Part shown: in pieces, positions 27,822-36,579 of the stretch
Numbering within the stretch: position 1 is the first letter of the stretch
How the letters are laid out: each line of letters starts with the position of its first letter
Assembly (NCBI GenBank): GCA_963721175.1
Contig: CAVRIG010000011.1
Location: 186,001 to 250,000, forward strand
Direction: 5' to 3'
DNA from: Aliishimia sp963721175
GTDB taxonomy: Bacteria > Pseudomonadota > Alphaproteobacteria > Rhodobacterales > Rhodobacteraceae
DNA: 64,000 nucleotides
The notes under the pieces: generated by a model
Seen by the model: the letters and a program-made list of their open reading frames with translations, nothing else
What the model was told of the DNA's origin: nothing
Databases searched by the model: none
Made by a program: the position numbers and the translations under genes

Positions 27822-27846
27822 GCGAGGGGGCTGTCTGCCCCCTCGC
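27822..27846 (+). terminator. GC-rich hairpin after glcB
   Basis: GCGAGGGGGC-TGTCT-GCCCCCTCGC, a perfect 10-base-pair stem 39 bases after the glcB stop. It is followed by ACTCCCCCGAAGGTATTT, the motif that often trails such hairpins in Rhodobacterales. There is no strong T run, so its terminator role is inferred from position and recurrence in the group. Confidence 0.55.
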
Positions 27847-28040
27847 ACTCCCCCGAAGGTATTTCGGGACCCAAAGAAGATGTGCGGTGGCGAGGCGGTT
27901 GGTGGGCTCGGGCATGCCGCGTGCGAACGCCCGATTTGCGGGCATGTGCGCAGATGCAGGGCGGAGGCGCGTATGCTGTCTCTTAACTCTTGGGGCGTAA
28001 CACTGTACATCAGGAACAACCCAGTCGATCGAGGAGTGCG

Positions 28041-28817
28041 ATGACCCGCCCCAGAATTGGTATCATCTGCAATTCGCACCTGTTGAACGAAGAATATCCC
28101 GTCCATGTGGGCGGAACGATGATTTCCTGTGCGATCGCGTCCGTTTCCGGGTGCATGCCGCTGCTGGTTCCGGCCGATCCCAAATACGTATCGGTGGTGG
28201 AACTTCTGGACACGTGCGATGGCTTCCTGTTCCCCGGCGGGCGGCCGAACGTGCATCCGGAGGAGTATGGCGAGGCGGAGACGGAGGCCCACGGGGCCTT
28301 CGACCGGGCGCGCGACACGATCGCCCTTCCGCTGCTGCGTGCGCTGGTGGAGCGTGGCCAGCCGTTTCTGGGCGTCTGCCGCGGTTTCCAGGAATTGAAC
28401 GTGGCCATGGGTGGCTCGCTCTATCCCGAGATCCGCGATCTGCCCGGGCGGATGAACCACCGGATGCCGCCGGACGGAACGCTTGAGGAGAAATTCGCGC
28501 TGCGCCACGTGGTGCGGTTCATGAAGGATGGCCCGTTCCACCGCCTGATGGGCGCACAGGAGGTCATGACCAATACGCTCCACGGTCAAGGGATCAAGAC
28601 GGCGGGGCAGCGGATCGTGATCGACGGCGAGGCGCCGGACGGCACGGCGGAAGCGATTTTTGTCGAGGGCGCGCCGGGATTTGCGCTTGCGGTCCAATGG
28701 CATCCGGAGTGGGAGGCGGGCAACGACCCGGTGTCACGGCCGCTCTTCGAAGCGCTCGGCGACGCCGCGCGCGCATGGGCAGAGGGCCGGCGGCCCGGAA
28801 TCCTGCGATCGGCGTGA
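28041..28817 (+). CDS. class I glutamine-amidotransferase-like gamma-glutamyl hydrolase (peptidase C26)
   Basis: A 258-residue protein of the PuuD/peptidase C26 group, which hydrolyses gamma-glutamyl bonds such as in gamma-glutamyl-GABA. The nucleophile lies in FLGVCRGFQELNVAMGG, and the His/Glu pair in LAVQWHPEWEAG. FLFPGGRPNVHPEEYG is the usual oxyanion-side segment. GAGGAG lies ahead of the ATG. It stands alone between glcB and a lipoprotein gene, without other polyamine genes, so the precise substrate is open. Confidence 0.85.
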   Translation: MTRPRIGIICNSHLLNEEYPVHVGGTMISCAIASVSGCMPLLVPADPKYVSVVELLDTCDGFLFPGGRPNVHPEEYGEAETEAHGAFDRARDTIALPLLRALVERGQPFLGVCRGFQELNVAMGGSLYPEIRDLPGRMNHRMPPDGTLEEKFALRHVVRFMKDGPFHRLMGAQEVMTNTLHGQGIKTAGQRIVIDGEAPDGTAEAIFVEGAPGFALAVQWHPEWEAGNDPVSRPLFEALGDAARAWAEGRRPGILRSA

Positions 28818-29030
28818 AATCCTGATTTGTCAGCGTGCTCCTGCGACAGGCGCAATGACCGCGCGGTCTCCTAAAGCGTGGATCGGCCGTGTAACATCGA
28901 CCCCTGTCTCGGGATGATCGGCGTGCAAAACTGACCCTTACGGCAGATCTCGACGAGGGAGCGCAAATCATGATCCATGGGGACATGGTGCAGCAGCGCA
29001 CGAGGCCGGAAAGCGGATCAAGGGCAGGAC

Positions 29031-29318
29031 ATGAGAAAACCGACATTCACCATTTTCTGCGCACTCGCGCTCGTCATGGGATGCAGCGGCATCACCGGAG
29101 ATCGTGTCGTGGTCAGAGGCACCGGGCCCGACGAACTCCTGAAATTGCGATACGGACCCAGCCTCGGGTACAAGGTGAAGATGGGCCTGCCGGACGGTAC
29201 CGAGTTGATCCGACGCGATTGCGTCACCGAATTGGGCCAGCTCTGGTGCCAGGTTTCTCTCGCGACCTCGCCGGACGTGACCGGGTATGTCTCGGCCGAT
29301 TATCTCAGGGCTCCCTGA
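29031..29318 (+). CDS. SH3-domain lipoprotein
   Basis: A 95-residue protein. MRKPTFTIFCALALVMGCSG is a lipoprotein signal with the lipobox cysteine at residue 18. RGTGPDELLKLRYGPSLGYK starts a bacterial SH3 (SH3b) domain that ends with TGYVSADYLRAP. It is expected to be anchored in the membrane, facing the periplasm, and possibly to bind peptidoglycan. A CDC pair (RRDCVTELGQLWCQ) may form a disulfide. No functional partner is evident next to it. Confidence 0.8.
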   Translation: MRKPTFTIFCALALVMGCSGITGDRVVVRGTGPDELLKLRYGPSLGYKVKMGLPDGTELIRRDCVTELGQLWCQVSLATSPDVTGYVSADYLRAP

Positions 29319-29401
29319 CCCATTGTCTCACGCAATCCTCGGGCGAGAATCTTGGGCTGACACTGCAGTCCGGCTCCCTCGATTTCGCAGATGCCAGAAC
29401 C

Positions 29402-30976
29402 TTACTCCTCGAGCGTGATGGTGTCCCGCAAGGTCAAGCTCTCGAAATCCGAGACGAGGATCCGCAGGGAGACATCCCATTCACCCGGCGTCGGCAACAT
29501 CACCGGCCCGGCGCGCCAGAGCCCGTCCTCACCGGGTCGCGCGTCGATCCGGAGCGGCTCGATCCCCGCGGCGGGCATGGCAAAGGTCACCGCGACCTCC
29601 TGCGGAACAAGCTCCTCGAAGGCGCCGGTCTGAAATTCGACCGCCACGCCCACGGTCCCGGCGCGGCCCGGGGTCAACGTCATGTCGACCATCGCCCGGT
29701 CGGTGTGGATGTGAACGGAAACCGGCTCGGCGGGCGGGACCAGGGCGCGGGGCGGCGGCGTCAGCCGGAACGCCGACGCGAGCGCGAGGATCAGAAGGCC
29801 AAGGACGATCTCCACGCGGATCGCGCGGATTATCCGGGAAGCGGCGTCGGGGGCGCCGGCGGCGAGCGCCGGCATCAGCACCAATCGGTTGCGCGCGGCG
29901 AAGGCCAGAAGGATTAGGACGAGCACCAGCTTCGCGCCGAGCAGCGTGCCGTAGGCCGGTCCGATGAGCGCGGGAAGGTCGCCACCCGTCTGCGCCCAGA
30001 TCAACGCTGCACCGCTCGCCAGCAGGAGCGCGACCATCGGGACCGCCAGAGCGGAGAAGCGCCGGAGCACAACCTGCCGACCAGCACCGCGCAGGGCGAA
30101 AAGGAGGGGCAACAACGCTCCCAGCCAGAAGATCAGCGCGATCGAATGGAGCGCGATCGCGGGCGCAGTCAGCCAGCGGGGCGGCGCCGCCGAAGCATGG
30201 CCCGAGACTGCGAAGGAAACCCCCGCGAGAACCCATGCGCCGAGGGCCAAGGCGACGGCCGCCCGACCGGGCCCAGCCTGCAGGGCGAAGAGAGCCAAGG
30301 CGGCGGCGCAAGTGGAGAGGGCGACCGTGAGCGCAAGCGGGGCCGTGGCCACAGCCTGCCAGGGCGTGATGGTCAGCAGGGCGGTTGGGGGAAGCGTCAC
30401 CAGGTCGAGCCCCTGTGCGCCCAGAAGTGCCAACCCGGCGGGGACGGACAGGATGGCGGCGAGCCGGCCGAAGCGTGCTGGTCCCGGATCCGAGGATCCC
30501 CGTGCGACCAGCACCGCGAAGACGGCTGAACCCACCGCCACGACGAGGGCCGCTGTGAGGAGCAACCGCAAGAAGGCGACCGCCCGCGCGGTCCCGCTGG
30601 CGGTCTCCACCGATGCGGGAGGTGCTGCCGAGGCGCCCCCGATGTGGAAGGTCAGCGTGCCGCCCACGGGGTGCCCGTCGGCGGAGACGACGCGCCAGGA
30701 CAGGAGGTGCGTGCCGTTTCCCAGCGCCGCGCGAAGAGGCACCGTCAGCGTCTCGTTCGCGGCCGCACCCTCGACCTCCCTTGTCGTTCCGTCCGGGCCG
30801 ATCAGCCGCAGGCCGAGCGGCGAGATCGGCTCGTTGAACGTCAGGACGATCTCCGTCGGCGCCGAAGCCACCGCCGCATCCTCTGCGGGCGCGGACGCCC
30901 GGAGTTGCGCATGGGCAAGCGCCCCGCCGGGCAGGGCAAGCGTCAGCAGGAACAGGAGTGCGGCGAGCGGGCGCAT
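29402..30976 (-). CDS. CopC-CopD fusion copper protein
   Basis: A 524-residue protein. The N-terminal signal is followed by HAQLRASAPAEDAAVASAP and TEIVLTFNEPISPLGLRLIG, a periplasmic CopC domain with its N-terminal His and the late SWRVVSADGHPVGGTLTFHI segment. Then come about eight membrane helices of the CopD type and a soluble C-terminal domain. CopC carries Cu and CopD moves it across the inner membrane. I take the ATG before RPLAALLF, since the extension upstream lacks signal-peptide character. It is the last gene after DUF2946 and YcnI genes. Confidence 0.9.
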   Translation of the reverse strand: MRPLAALLFLLTLALPGGALAHAQLRASAPAEDAAVASAPTEIVLTFNEPISPLGLRLIGPDGTTREVEGAAANETLTVPLRAALGNGTHLLSWRVVSADGHPVGGTLTFHIGGASAAPPASVETASGTARAVAFLRLLLTAALVVAVGSAVFAVLVARGSSDPGPARFGRLAAILSVPAGLALLGAQGLDLVTLPPTALLTITPWQAVATAPLALTVALSTCAAALALFALQAGPGRAAVALALGAWVLAGVSFAVSGHASAAPPRWLTAPAIALHSIALIFWLGALLPLLFALRGAGRQVVLRRFSALAVPMVALLLASGAALIWAQTGGDLPALIGPAYGTLLGAKLVLVLILLAFAARNRLVLMPALAAGAPDAASRIIRAIRVEIVLGLLILALASAFRLTPPPRALVPPAEPVSVHIHTDRAMVDMTLTPGRAGTVGVAVEFQTGAFEELVPQEVAVTFAMPAAGIEPLRIDARPGEDGLWRAGPVMLPTPGEWDVSLRILVSDFESLTLRDTITLEE

Positions 30977-31034
30977 GTCGGTCAGGCGGTGCGGAGCGGG
31001 CGCGCAGGAAGACCCATCGCGGCTGCCATGCCGA

Positions 31035-31580
31035 TCAGTGACTGTCACCGCTCGCCGGCAAGACCATCACGCCCGGCGCTGGACCTTCCAGTTCGTGGCT
31101 GTCCTGACCTTCGGCCGGGATCTCGATCCAACGCTCCGCGCCGTTCGCGCATTCCTGGACCGCGGGGATGTAGAGCATCTCGCCGGCCGGCACGCGATCG
31201 GTCACGCGGGCGCGGAACACGAACTCGTCGTAATACGCCTCGGGCAGTTCGCCGGACCAGATGATCTCCCGCACGCCTTCGGTGAGCGTGTTGCCATAGT
31301 AGTCGTAGCTGTTCTCGTAGGCACCGGTCACGGTCTCGAGCTCCCAGCCCGCCTTGACCATCGGCTGCGCCGCGATCAGTCCCTCGGGGATCTGGATGCG
31401 CACGCGCAACGTCGCCTCTTCGCCGCAGCCATGCGGCACCCGCAGGGTCAGGCGGGCTGTTTCGCCCTGGACAACTTCGGCTTCGGCGAAGGTGGCATGG
31501 GCCGTCGCCTGCGAGGCAAAAGCCATCGGCAGTGCGAAGGCGGTCATCGTCAGCATGTGTTTCATGATGTCAGCTTTCAT
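31035..31580 (-). CDS. YcnI-family copper-binding protein
   Basis: A 181-residue periplasmic protein. After the signal (TAFALPMAFASQATA) the mature chain starts HATFAEAEVVQGETARLTLR, the His-first YcnI (DUF1775) beginning that binds Cu(II). VPHGCGEEATLRVRIQIPEG and QPMVKAGWELETVTG are conserved in the family. No C-terminal membrane helix is present. The position between DUF2946 and CopC-CopD genes supports a copper-handling role. Confidence 0.92.
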   Translation of the reverse strand: MKADIMKHMLTMTAFALPMAFASQATAHATFAEAEVVQGETARLTLRVPHGCGEEATLRVRIQIPEGLIAAQPMVKAGWELETVTGAYENSYDYYGNTLTEGVREIIWSGELPEAYYDEFVFRARVTDRVPAGEMLYIPAVQECANGAERWIEIPAEGQDSHELEGPAPGVMVLPASGDSH

Positions 31581-31785
31581 GATTTCGTCTCATCTGGATT
31601 GGGTTGCCGGTCAGGGCCGCAGGAGGCCCAGGCTTATGCGGCGCAAAGATCGGGCACTTGATCCGCGCACGTCGCCATCCCCAGTCGAGCAATTTATGAG
31701 GAAACCGGCGCAAGCCGATGCCGGAGGCGCGGCGGACGCCCGACGACTTCCGGGACCAGGCCTCGATGGGGCCGGCTGGAAGCGA

Positions 31786-32154
31786 TCAGGCGGCTTGAGT
31801 AAGTGGAGGCCCGCGCGTTGGTGGCCTGCGCAAAGGATCGACCGTTCCGCGGAATGTCGTCTGAGGCGGAGGACTAGCCGCCACCCATTCCACCTGGGCC
31901 ACGATCTCGAGTGCCGCAGGAACCTGGGCGAGGATCTTTGCGATGACGCACGCGGGACATTTGCCGCCGGTTGGCGCGCCATCGTGAGAGCCACAGATAT
32001 CGGACAGCGACCCGCCAGCCGCGAGATAGACCATGAGTGCGGGATCGACCTTGCCGGCTTGGACGGGCCGATGCGCGAACGACACGAGGGTCAGCGACAG
32101 CGCACACAGCACTGAGGCGAAACGAATCCATCCACTGCCGCGGAGCTTGGTCAT
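31786..32154 (-). CDS. DUF2946-like small secreted or membrane protein of the copper locus
   Basis: A 122-residue protein with an N-terminal hydrophobic segment (FASVLCALSLTLVSFAH) and a short motif GGKCPACVIAKIL with CxxC. Length and the CxxC near the middle fit DUF2946 proteins, which often accompany copper genes. It precedes the YcnI and CopC-CopD genes on the same strand. I start at the ATG giving MTKLRGSGW. An ATG 36 bases upstream is possible. Confidence 0.6.
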   Translation of the reverse strand: MTKLRGSGWIRFASVLCALSLTLVSFAHRPVQAGKVDPALMVYLAAGGSLSDICGSHDGAPTGGKCPACVIAKILAQVPAALEIVAQVEWVAASPPPQTTFRGTVDPLRRPPTRGPPLTQAA

Positions 32155-32312
32155 GGCGGCGAGCTTAGGCTTGGTGTGTGCGGCAGGCAATCAAAGGATG
32201 ATGCGCCCCCGACGTTCGCTGCCGCCTCCGGGCGCGACGGTACCAGCCTCGCCGGCGATCCAAAACCTTTGGCCTTTTATGGATCAAGCGCGACGCCTTC
32301 GCGCCAACCGGT

Positions 32313-33383
32313 TCACAGCGCGACGATGTGGTTGTCCCAGGCGCAATCGACGCGGGAGAGCGGTGCCGGTCCTGCCGCGTCGATCGAGATCAGCCCGCCC
32401 AACCCGTCGCTCGCGAGATATCCCTTCCCCCTCGGCGCAAGCCCGCAGACATCCGTCCGTGACACTGCTCCGGTGAACGTGCCGTCCGCCGTGAACCTGT
32501 GCAAGCGCCCGCCCCGCGGGGAGGTGATGGCGATTTCGGCGCCGTCGCCGCTGAAGGCGACGCTGCCGGCATAACCCTGCATCGCCAGTTCATCGGCGAG
32601 CGGCGCCTCGGCCAGCACCGGCGCGATCCCGCGGCGGTGAAGTCCCAAGAGCGGCGGTGCGGCGCCGTCCCGGCCTTCCCATTGCATCGCGAAGCCGACC
32701 AGACCGTCGGCGCGGATCGCGAGGTGGCGGATCGAATTTTTCCACAGATCGGATTCAAGTTCGACCTGATCGAGGCCCGTGCCTTCCAGATCCTGGTAGG
32801 TCAGGTTGGGCCGCATCGTGGGGATGTTCAGCTTGGTCCGGTCGGAAGGGTCGGTGGCGATGCCGCCATTGGCGATCACAAGCGTCGCGCCGTCCGGCAT
32901 CAGGCGCAGGTCGTGCGGGCCGATCCCGCCGCTCGGCCGTTCGCCGACCCGCCGGTAGCCCGCTTCCACATCCCAAAGGCCGATCATGCCCGCGCTGTCT
33001 TCGGCGCGCTGCTCGCTTGTCAGCAGGAGCGCGCCACCTTTGGCGAATACGCCGTGACCGTTGAACTGCAGGCCATTCGGGGGCGTGAGGCGATGCAGCA
33101 CGCTGCCTGTCGCGCAGTCGAGCACCAGTGCGAACCGCCCCGGTCGACGGGCGAAGGCCACGGCCTCTGCACGGGACGGATGGCCCGCTCCGGCATGACC
33201 ACGGGCGGCCAGCGGAATTTGGAACGTGACGCCGCCATTCGTGTCGAGACCGAAGAGCGCGAAGTCGCCATCGGGCGCGCGTGCGGCGGCGAGGAACGCC
33301 GGATTGCCGACGGCGGCCCATCCGAGGCGTGGGGCCGTGCCCGCGGCAAGAAGCGCGGCGAGGAAAGTGCGTCGGGTCGTCAT
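32313..33383 (-). CDS. DUF1513 Tat-exported beta-propeller protein
   Basis: A 356-residue protein that starts MTTRRTFLAALLAAGTAPRL, a twin-arginine signal. It continues with repeated beta-propeller-like strands (HDLRLMPDGATLVIANGG, GYAGSVAFSGDGAEIAITSP) and ends DCAWDNHIVAL. DUF1513 proteins are regularly the last gene of imelysin operons, as here, four bases after the imelysin stop. It is probably a periplasmic protein in iron handling. No enzymatic role can be read. Confidence 0.88.
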   Translation of the reverse strand: MTTRRTFLAALLAAGTAPRLGWAAVGNPAFLAAARAPDGDFALFGLDTNGGVTFQIPLAARGHAGAGHPSRAEAVAFARRPGRFALVLDCATGSVLHRLTPPNGLQFNGHGVFAKGGALLLTSEQRAEDSAGMIGLWDVEAGYRRVGERPSGGIGPHDLRLMPDGATLVIANGGIATDPSDRTKLNIPTMRPNLTYQDLEGTGLDQVELESDLWKNSIRHLAIRADGLVGFAMQWEGRDGAAPPLLGLHRRGIAPVLAEAPLADELAMQGYAGSVAFSGDGAEIAITSPRGGRLHRFTADGTFTGAVSRTDVCGLAPRGKGYLASDGLGGLISIDAAGPAPLSRVDCAWDNHIVAL

Positions 33384-33387
33384 CGTG

Positions 33388-34374
33388 TCAGTCTCCGTCC
33401 AGCGAATTGAAGCCGGGGGTGATACCGAGAGCCGCGCCGACCTCGGCCTCGATCGAGGCGCGCAATGCGCGGACGGCCTGTTGCACGACCTCGACATGCA
33501 GCCGCTCCTGCGGGTCGGTCACGTCCTGGAAGCCCGGATCAAAGACGCGCCCGGCCACTTCATGGACGCGCGCGGTGGCCGCGTCGGTTTCGGGCAAGGC
33601 GCCATCGGCCAGCGCGTGAGCGAGTGCCTGCGCCGCGTCCACCGACAGAAGCACGTTGCGCAGGGAGCGCCCCGACCGCCACGCTTCAGCGCGGGTGGGG
33701 CGGGGTTGTTCGAACGTGCCCATCGGCCGCCCGAGCCGCTGATCGGCAGTGAACTCGAGCCCCGAAAGGAGCTGGGTGTAGAGCGCGCGCAGCGCCTCGT
33801 CTTCATCGAGATACGTGGCGTTCCCGGCCTGCCCGGCACCCGTCAACGTGGCGGCGAACACCTCATGCCACGCCGTATCGAGCGCCTCGGCCTGCTTCGC
33901 GAGGTCCGTGGCGGCGGCCTGCACCAGCGCGCAGGTATAGCTGCCGGGGTCGTAATCCGAAAAGGCCGGATCGAAGAGCAGCATCTCGAGCGCGAAGAAC
34001 CCGCGCGCGGCGATCGACACCTCTTCGTAGCTCTCCGGGTCGAAGGCGATCGCATCTTCCTCGGCGATGAATTGCGAGAGCGTGCGCTGGGTGAATCCGC
34101 GGGTATCGGGCCAGAAGGCGACGGAAAGCGCGCCAGTTTCGGAGGGGCCGAGTCGCAGGTCGGCGACCGGCATCCACGCATCGAATGCGGAATGGAAGGC
34201 GGGCGCCACGGCCTCTGGCCGACAGTCGGCGCTGGCGGCGTCTTCGAGCCCTTCTGCGGCCACAGCGAAATCATCGAGGGACGGGAGGATATGGCGGTCG
34301 AGCGCCTCGTCCACGCCCGCGAGCGCGGGATTAGCGAGACCTAAGGCGACGAGGATGGCAGTGAGGGATTTCAT
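33388..34374 (-). CDS. imelysin-family protein (second copy)
   Basis: A 328-residue periplasmic protein with a signal peptide (LTAILVALGLANPALA). It is related to imelysin/M75 proteins, all-helical with two similar halves. RGFFALEMLLFD replaces the GxHxxE region of the other copy (FALEMLLF), so the metal motif is degenerate here, as in many operon-internal copies. The start overlaps the stop of the di-heme gene (ATGA). It is expected to work with the cytochrome and the first imelysin in iron uptake at the cell envelope. Confidence 0.85.
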   Translation of the reverse strand: MKSLTAILVALGLANPALAGVDEALDRHILPSLDDFAVAAEGLEDAASADCRPEAVAPAFHSAFDAWMPVADLRLGPSETGALSVAFWPDTRGFTQRTLSQFIAEEDAIAFDPESYEEVSIAARGFFALEMLLFDPAFSDYDPGSYTCALVQAAATDLAKQAEALDTAWHEVFAATLTGAGQAGNATYLDEDEALRALYTQLLSGLEFTADQRLGRPMGTFEQPRPTRAEAWRSGRSLRNVLLSVDAAQALAHALADGALPETDAATARVHEVAGRVFDPGFQDVTDPQERLHVEVVQQAVRALRASIEAEVGAALGITPGFNSLDGD

Positions 34375-35933
34375 AGGCTCTCCAGGTATCGGATCAGGGC
34401 GGCGCGGTCCACTGGCGGCATTTCCACCACGGTATCGCGGGCGCCTTGCGCCTCGCCGCCATGCCAGAGCACCGCTTCGAGAAGCGAGCGTGCGCGGCCG
34501 TCATGCAGGAAATTGGTGTGGCCCGAGACCGTCGCGGTCAGGCCGATGCCCCAGAGCGGCGGGGTGCGCCATTCCCGACCATCGGCGCGGCCCTCGGGGC
34601 GGTTGTCGGCAAGGGCCGGGCCCATGTCGTGCAGAAGCAGGTCGGTATAGGGCCAGATCAATTGAAAGCTGGCCGGGTCGTCGCCTTGCAAGCGATGCGT
34701 CACGTAGTTCGGACGGTGGCACGCGGTGCAGCCGGTCTCGTGGAACACCTGCCGGCCGCGCAGCACTTGCGGGTCGCCGACATCGCGCCGCGCGGGCACG
34801 GCGAGCGTCCGGCTGTAGAAGGCCACGAGATCGAGCCCGGTCCGGTCGATCTCGAACCCGCCCTGTTCCGCATCCCCACCGTCGCGCGCGGCGGTGCAGT
34901 CGGTCTGCGCATCGGTGCATTCCCCCGATCCCGCCGTGTGAATCGGGTTGGAGATGCCGATATCGCCCGCGAAGGCACTTGCCGTCTGTTCCAACACGGT
35001 CGGATTCCCGGCCTTGTGCCCGAAGCGCCCGAGCATCGGGCGGTCATGGACATCCGACCAGACGATCTGCGGGCTGCCCGAGATCCCGTCCCCGTCCGCA
35101 TCCTCCGGGTCCGCCCAGGCGAGGATGTCCTCGGCCGGGATCGCCTCCAGCAGGCCCATGCCGATCATCTGCGGCGCGACGCGGGGCGACAGCATGGCAT
35201 CGGGGTGCAACGGGCCGTAGCCGAGATCGGCGGCGCCGTAGGTGGGCCGCCGAAGTTGCGCGACCTCGCCGCCCGACAGCGGCACCTCGATCTCGTCATA
35301 TGTGACGTTCAGGCGATACTCGGCGGCATGCCCCGGCAGGCTGAAATCCTGAAGCTGAGTGCCGTAGGTCGGCTCGGGTGCGGTCGAGTGGGTGCCGGCG
35401 ATATAGCGTTCGATATCCGCGACATCGTTCGCGGCCAACTCCGGCGCCGGGATGGACACCCGCAGGAACATCGAAACGGCGTCGTCCTCGGGCCCCTCTG
35501 GCGGGTGCCCTCGACCATCCTTCAGGTGGCAGCGCTGGCAGGAGCGCGCGTTGTAGAGCGGCCCGAGACCGTCCGAGGCGATGGTCGATGACGGTGCAGA
35601 GACCCAGACCCGGCGGAACATCCCGTTGCCGACCTTGAAATCGAGCTCCTGCTCGAATGTCAGATTGCCGGCCGGCTGCGAGAACGCGTCCGCCATCGCC
35701 CGCGCGCGCACCGTCTGGGCACCGCCGGAGTTTTCCTCGAAGGGCCAGGGCGCGGAGAAATCCTCAGGAAATGCCGTGACGGCGGCAATTCGCGCGCGCT
35801 CGGCCCCCGTGCGGGGAACCGTGTCGAGATGCACGTCCTCCAGCCCGGCCCACGGGCGCGGGGGATCGGCCTGCACCACGAGACCGGAGGCGACCAACAC
35901 GGTGACCGCCAGGAGTGCGTTACGCGGCTTCAT
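34371..35933 (-). CDS. di-heme oxidoreductase (DHOR, cytochrome-c-like)
   Basis: A 520-residue secreted protein with two heme c sites, ARSCQRCHLKDGRGHPP and TGCTACHRPNYVTH. The conserved PLWGIGLTATVSGHTNFLHD with the late HDGRARSLLEAVLWHGGE is typical of DHOR proteins. It is found between imelysin genes in iron-regulated operons and probably handles iron or electron transfer in the periplasm. I start at MKPRNALLAVTVLVA, the signal peptide. The N-terminal extension upstream overlaps the end of bfr. Confidence 0.9.
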   Translation of the reverse strand: MKPRNALLAVTVLVASGLVVQADPPRPWAGLEDVHLDTVPRTGAERARIAAVTAFPEDFSAPWPFEENSGGAQTVRARAMADAFSQPAGNLTFEQELDFKVGNGMFRRVWVSAPSSTIASDGLGPLYNARSCQRCHLKDGRGHPPEGPEDDAVSMFLRVSIPAPELAANDVADIERYIAGTHSTAPEPTYGTQLQDFSLPGHAAEYRLNVTYDEIEVPLSGGEVAQLRRPTYGAADLGYGPLHPDAMLSPRVAPQMIGMGLLEAIPAEDILAWADPEDADGDGISGSPQIVWSDVHDRPMLGRFGHKAGNPTVLEQTASAFAGDIGISNPIHTAGSGECTDAQTDCTAARDGGDAEQGGFEIDRTGLDLVAFYSRTLAVPARRDVGDPQVLRGRQVFHETGCTACHRPNYVTHRLQGDDPASFQLIWPYTDLLLHDMGPALADNRPEGRADGREWRTPPLWGIGLTATVSGHTNFLHDGRARSLLEAVLWHGGEAQGARDTVVEMPPVDRAALIRYLESL

Positions 35934-36055
35934 CCATCGGCGTCGCGTCGAGTTGGGCATGAGACTCTGGCGGCACAGTCCCGCAGATCCAGTTGGGTTT
36001 CGAGGATGTCGAATAGACACTTTTCATCGCCGATGACCTTGTCCCCGCCCTTCAT
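35920..36055 (-). pseudogene. bfr: bacterioferritin with a large internal deletion
   Basis: The ATG at 36055 opens MKGGDKVIG, the bacterioferritin N-terminus. It then runs directly into the family's C-terminal FDILETQLDL. After a one-base shift the tail ESHAQLDATPMDEAA ends at TAA 35920. About 110 residues, including most ferroxidase and heme ligands, are missing. The start overlaps the bfd stop (ATGA), the usual bfd-bfr arrangement. It is either a real internal deletion or an assembly collapse. Confidence 0.6.
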
Positions 36056-36303
36056 GTGTTCCTTGCCGGTTTCCGTGTTGCCGCACGGCGCAGGCCGCGC
36101 AGGTGCATAGGTACCTCGAGGTTTTCGTTCTTGCGCATCGTGTCGACGAAGAGCGCCACGCAGCCGCCGCAATCGGCTGCCTTGCCGAGCGCACGATAGA
36201 CTTTCGTCGGGGTGATGATCGTGTGGGGGTCCGCCGCGCGCATCCAGTCGATGGCGGCGTGGATCTCGTGATCGGTTATGTTGGTGCAGTGGCAGACGAT
36301 CAT
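36052..36303 (-). CDS. bfd: bacterioferritin-associated ferredoxin
   Basis: An 83-residue [2Fe-2S] protein with the Bfd cysteine pattern MIVCHCTNITDHEIHAAI and ADCGGCVALF (C-x-C...C-x-x-C). In other bacteria Bfd reduces the iron core of bacterioferritin to release iron. The family usually ends soon after the second cysteine pair, and here a basic tail of about 30 residues follows. It stands between the first imelysin gene and the deleted bfr on the same strand. Confidence 0.88.
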   Translation of the reverse strand: MIVCHCTNITDHEIHAAIDWMRAADPHTIITPTKVYRALGKAADCGGCVALFVDTMRKNENLEVPMHLRGLRRAATRKPARNT

Positions 36304-36579
36304 CCGGCGGCTCCGCTGGCTGGAAACAGCAATCCCACGTTCAACTGTCGGGATACTGCCGCAAGTGATGTGTAAAGACAAAGTGAAATTGTCGGAAATT
36401 CGCGACATATTGCCCCGACACCCGGTTTGCCTGATGCTGAACCGAAGGCCAGCAACCCGCCGGTTTCATCCGAACCATCGGATGCACCGGCACCGAGATA
36501 CCTGGCACAGGTCCCGGCCCGGCTGTTGCTTAAGCCTTTGAGCGGTAGCGCAACTGGTTTCGCTCCTTGTTTCAGATGG

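Noticed and set aside
29964..31661. A 565-residue plus-strand frame across the copper genes
   Set aside because: It is opposite to CopC-CopD and YcnI, which have clear families and signal peptides.
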